This document shows, one piece after another, positions 63,498 through 64,000 of a stretch of 64,000 bases of DNA. The DNA is taken from contig NZ_AP022616.1 of the NCBI RefSeq assembly GCF_010731115.1, positions 1,364,001 through 1,428,000 of the forward strand. The letters run 5' to 3'. Position numbers and translations under genes: made by a program. This DNA comes from Mycolicibacterium phocaicum. GTDB taxonomy: Bacteria > Actinomycetota > Actinomycetes > Mycobacteriales > Mycobacteriaceae. Each line of letters opens with the position of its first letter. Within the stretch, counting starts at the first letter, position 1. The notes beneath the pieces were generated by a model. The model worked only from the letters and a program-made list of their open reading frames with translations, made no database searches and was not told where the DNA came from.

Positions 63498-64000
63498 TCA
63501 GCTTTCTGTGGTGGTGGTTTCGGCGGTCTCAGCGGCCGCGGTGTCGGTGCCGGCGGTCGCGCCGGCGAGCAGTTCCTGCTCCCACTCGGCGAGCGGCTCG
63601 GCGCCTTCGGCCTCGGTCTTGGCACCCGAACGGGCCTGCAGACCCTCGGCAACCGCGGAGGCGATCACCTTGGTCAGCAGCGCGGCGCTGCGGATGGCGT
63701 CGTCGTTACCCGGGATCGGGTAGTTGACCTGGTCGGGATCGCAGTTGGTGTCCAGGATCGCGATGACCGGGATGCCGAGCTTGATGGCCTCGGAAACGGC
63801 CAGGTGCTCCTTGTTGGTGTCGACGACCCAGATGGCCGACGGAACCTTCTGCATGTCCCGGATACCGCCGAGGCTGCGCTCGAGCTTGTTCTTCTCACGC
63901 GTCAGCATGAGGATTTCCTTCTTGGTGCGACCCTCGAAGCCACCGGTCTGCTCCATCGACTCGAGTTCCTTCAGGCGCTGCAGGCGCTTGTGAACGGTCG
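63498..64000 (-). CDS. rpsB: 30S ribosomal protein S2, 5' end cut by the window
   Basis: The frame continues upstream of the first ATG at 63956 to the window edge and reads [20 protein letters not shown], so the visible part is the C-terminal two thirds. [39 protein letters not shown] and [13 protein letters not shown] are S2 hallmarks. A long acidic Ala/Glu/Thr tail, usual in mycobacteria, ends it. Located one base before tsf. Confidence 0.97.
   Translation of the reverse strand, partial: TVHKRLQRLKELESMEQTGGFEGRTKKEILMLTREKNKLERSLGGIRDMQKVPSAIWVVDTNKEHLAVSEAIKLGIPVIAILDTNCDPDQVNYPIPGNDDAIRSAALLTKVIASAVAEGLQARSGAKTEAEGAEPLAEWEQELLAGATAGTDTAAAETAETTTTES

Overview
The window is GC-rich chromosomal DNA of a mycobacterium, most likely an environmental, fast-growing type (Mycolicibacterium-like). 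The evidence is mycothione reductase, the EfpA efflux pump, a type 1c methionine aminopeptidase with the PxxP extension, a Rip1-type site-2 protease, DUF4439 and DUF1707 proteins, and a core gene order that, from memory, follows the M. tuberculosis stretch from infB to rpsB (about Rv2839c to Rv2890c). Both edges cut a gene: infB on the left and rpsB on the right. I saw no rRNA, tRNA, CRISPR array, insertion sequence or prophage.

Layout. 1-6.3 kb: the rimP-nusA-ylxR-infB translation/transcription block on the minus strand, a lipoprotein plus ferritin-like pair, a Vsr/DUF559-type protein flanked by related palindromes, and proS. 6.3-20.4 kb: a pterin-dehydratase-like/VOC fusion, a lipoprotein, a membrane esterase, efpA, and a cobalamin/siroheme run (cysG, cobB, cobO, an AAA+/VWA chelatase-like protein, a GNAT) read behind mqo; then a lipase-like hydrolase and mtr. 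20.4-32.9 kb is accessory: an ArsR regulator with the Ni/Co permease nicT, a large SWIM/SNF2 helicase, a small-protein operon (secreted peptide, Gly/Cys-tailed membrane protein, degenerate hydrolase), a two-component system fused in operon with a TAXI binding lipoprotein, an APC permease, and cobQ. 32.9-43.7 kb: map, a DUF1707 protein, a penicillin-binding lipoprotein, a MocR regulator with a DMT exporter, a GNAT, then the isoprenoid/protease block dxr-rip1-ispG and a DUF2631 protein. 43.7-54.6 kb: a DUF1275 protein, an ArsR-SulP-FHA operon, a condensation-like acyltransferase with a TetR regulator, rlmN, another DMT transporter, the pyrH-frr-cdsA block and a methyltransferase/MarR pair. 54.6-57 kb: a three-gene module of a YgiB-like membrane protein, a glutathionylspermidine-synthase-like ATP-grasp enzyme and DUF350, resembling E. 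coli yjfM/yjfC/yjfL. 57-62.6 kb: an amide-use region (NCS1 permease, cytosolic AmiC-like sensor, MarR regulator, acetamidase/formamidase FmdA, FmdB). 62.7-64 kb: tsf and rpsB.

Regulatory signals are unusually legible. At least nine genes have a TANNNT (or one-mismatch) -10 box 6-7 bases before the start codon with no Shine-Dalgarno sequence, the mark of leaderless mycobacterial mRNAs. Palindromes sit before nicT, the ArsR-SulP operon, the MarR gene and both amide genes; the FmdA and NCS1 promoters share a related 16-base box. The nicT Shine-Dalgarno sequence is buried in a predicted hairpin.

The parts most worth following up are the YgiB/ATP-grasp/DUF350 module, the small secreted/Gly-Cys operon, the two-component system with its own binding protein, the shared amide operator, the nicT leader and two families of intergenic palindromes.
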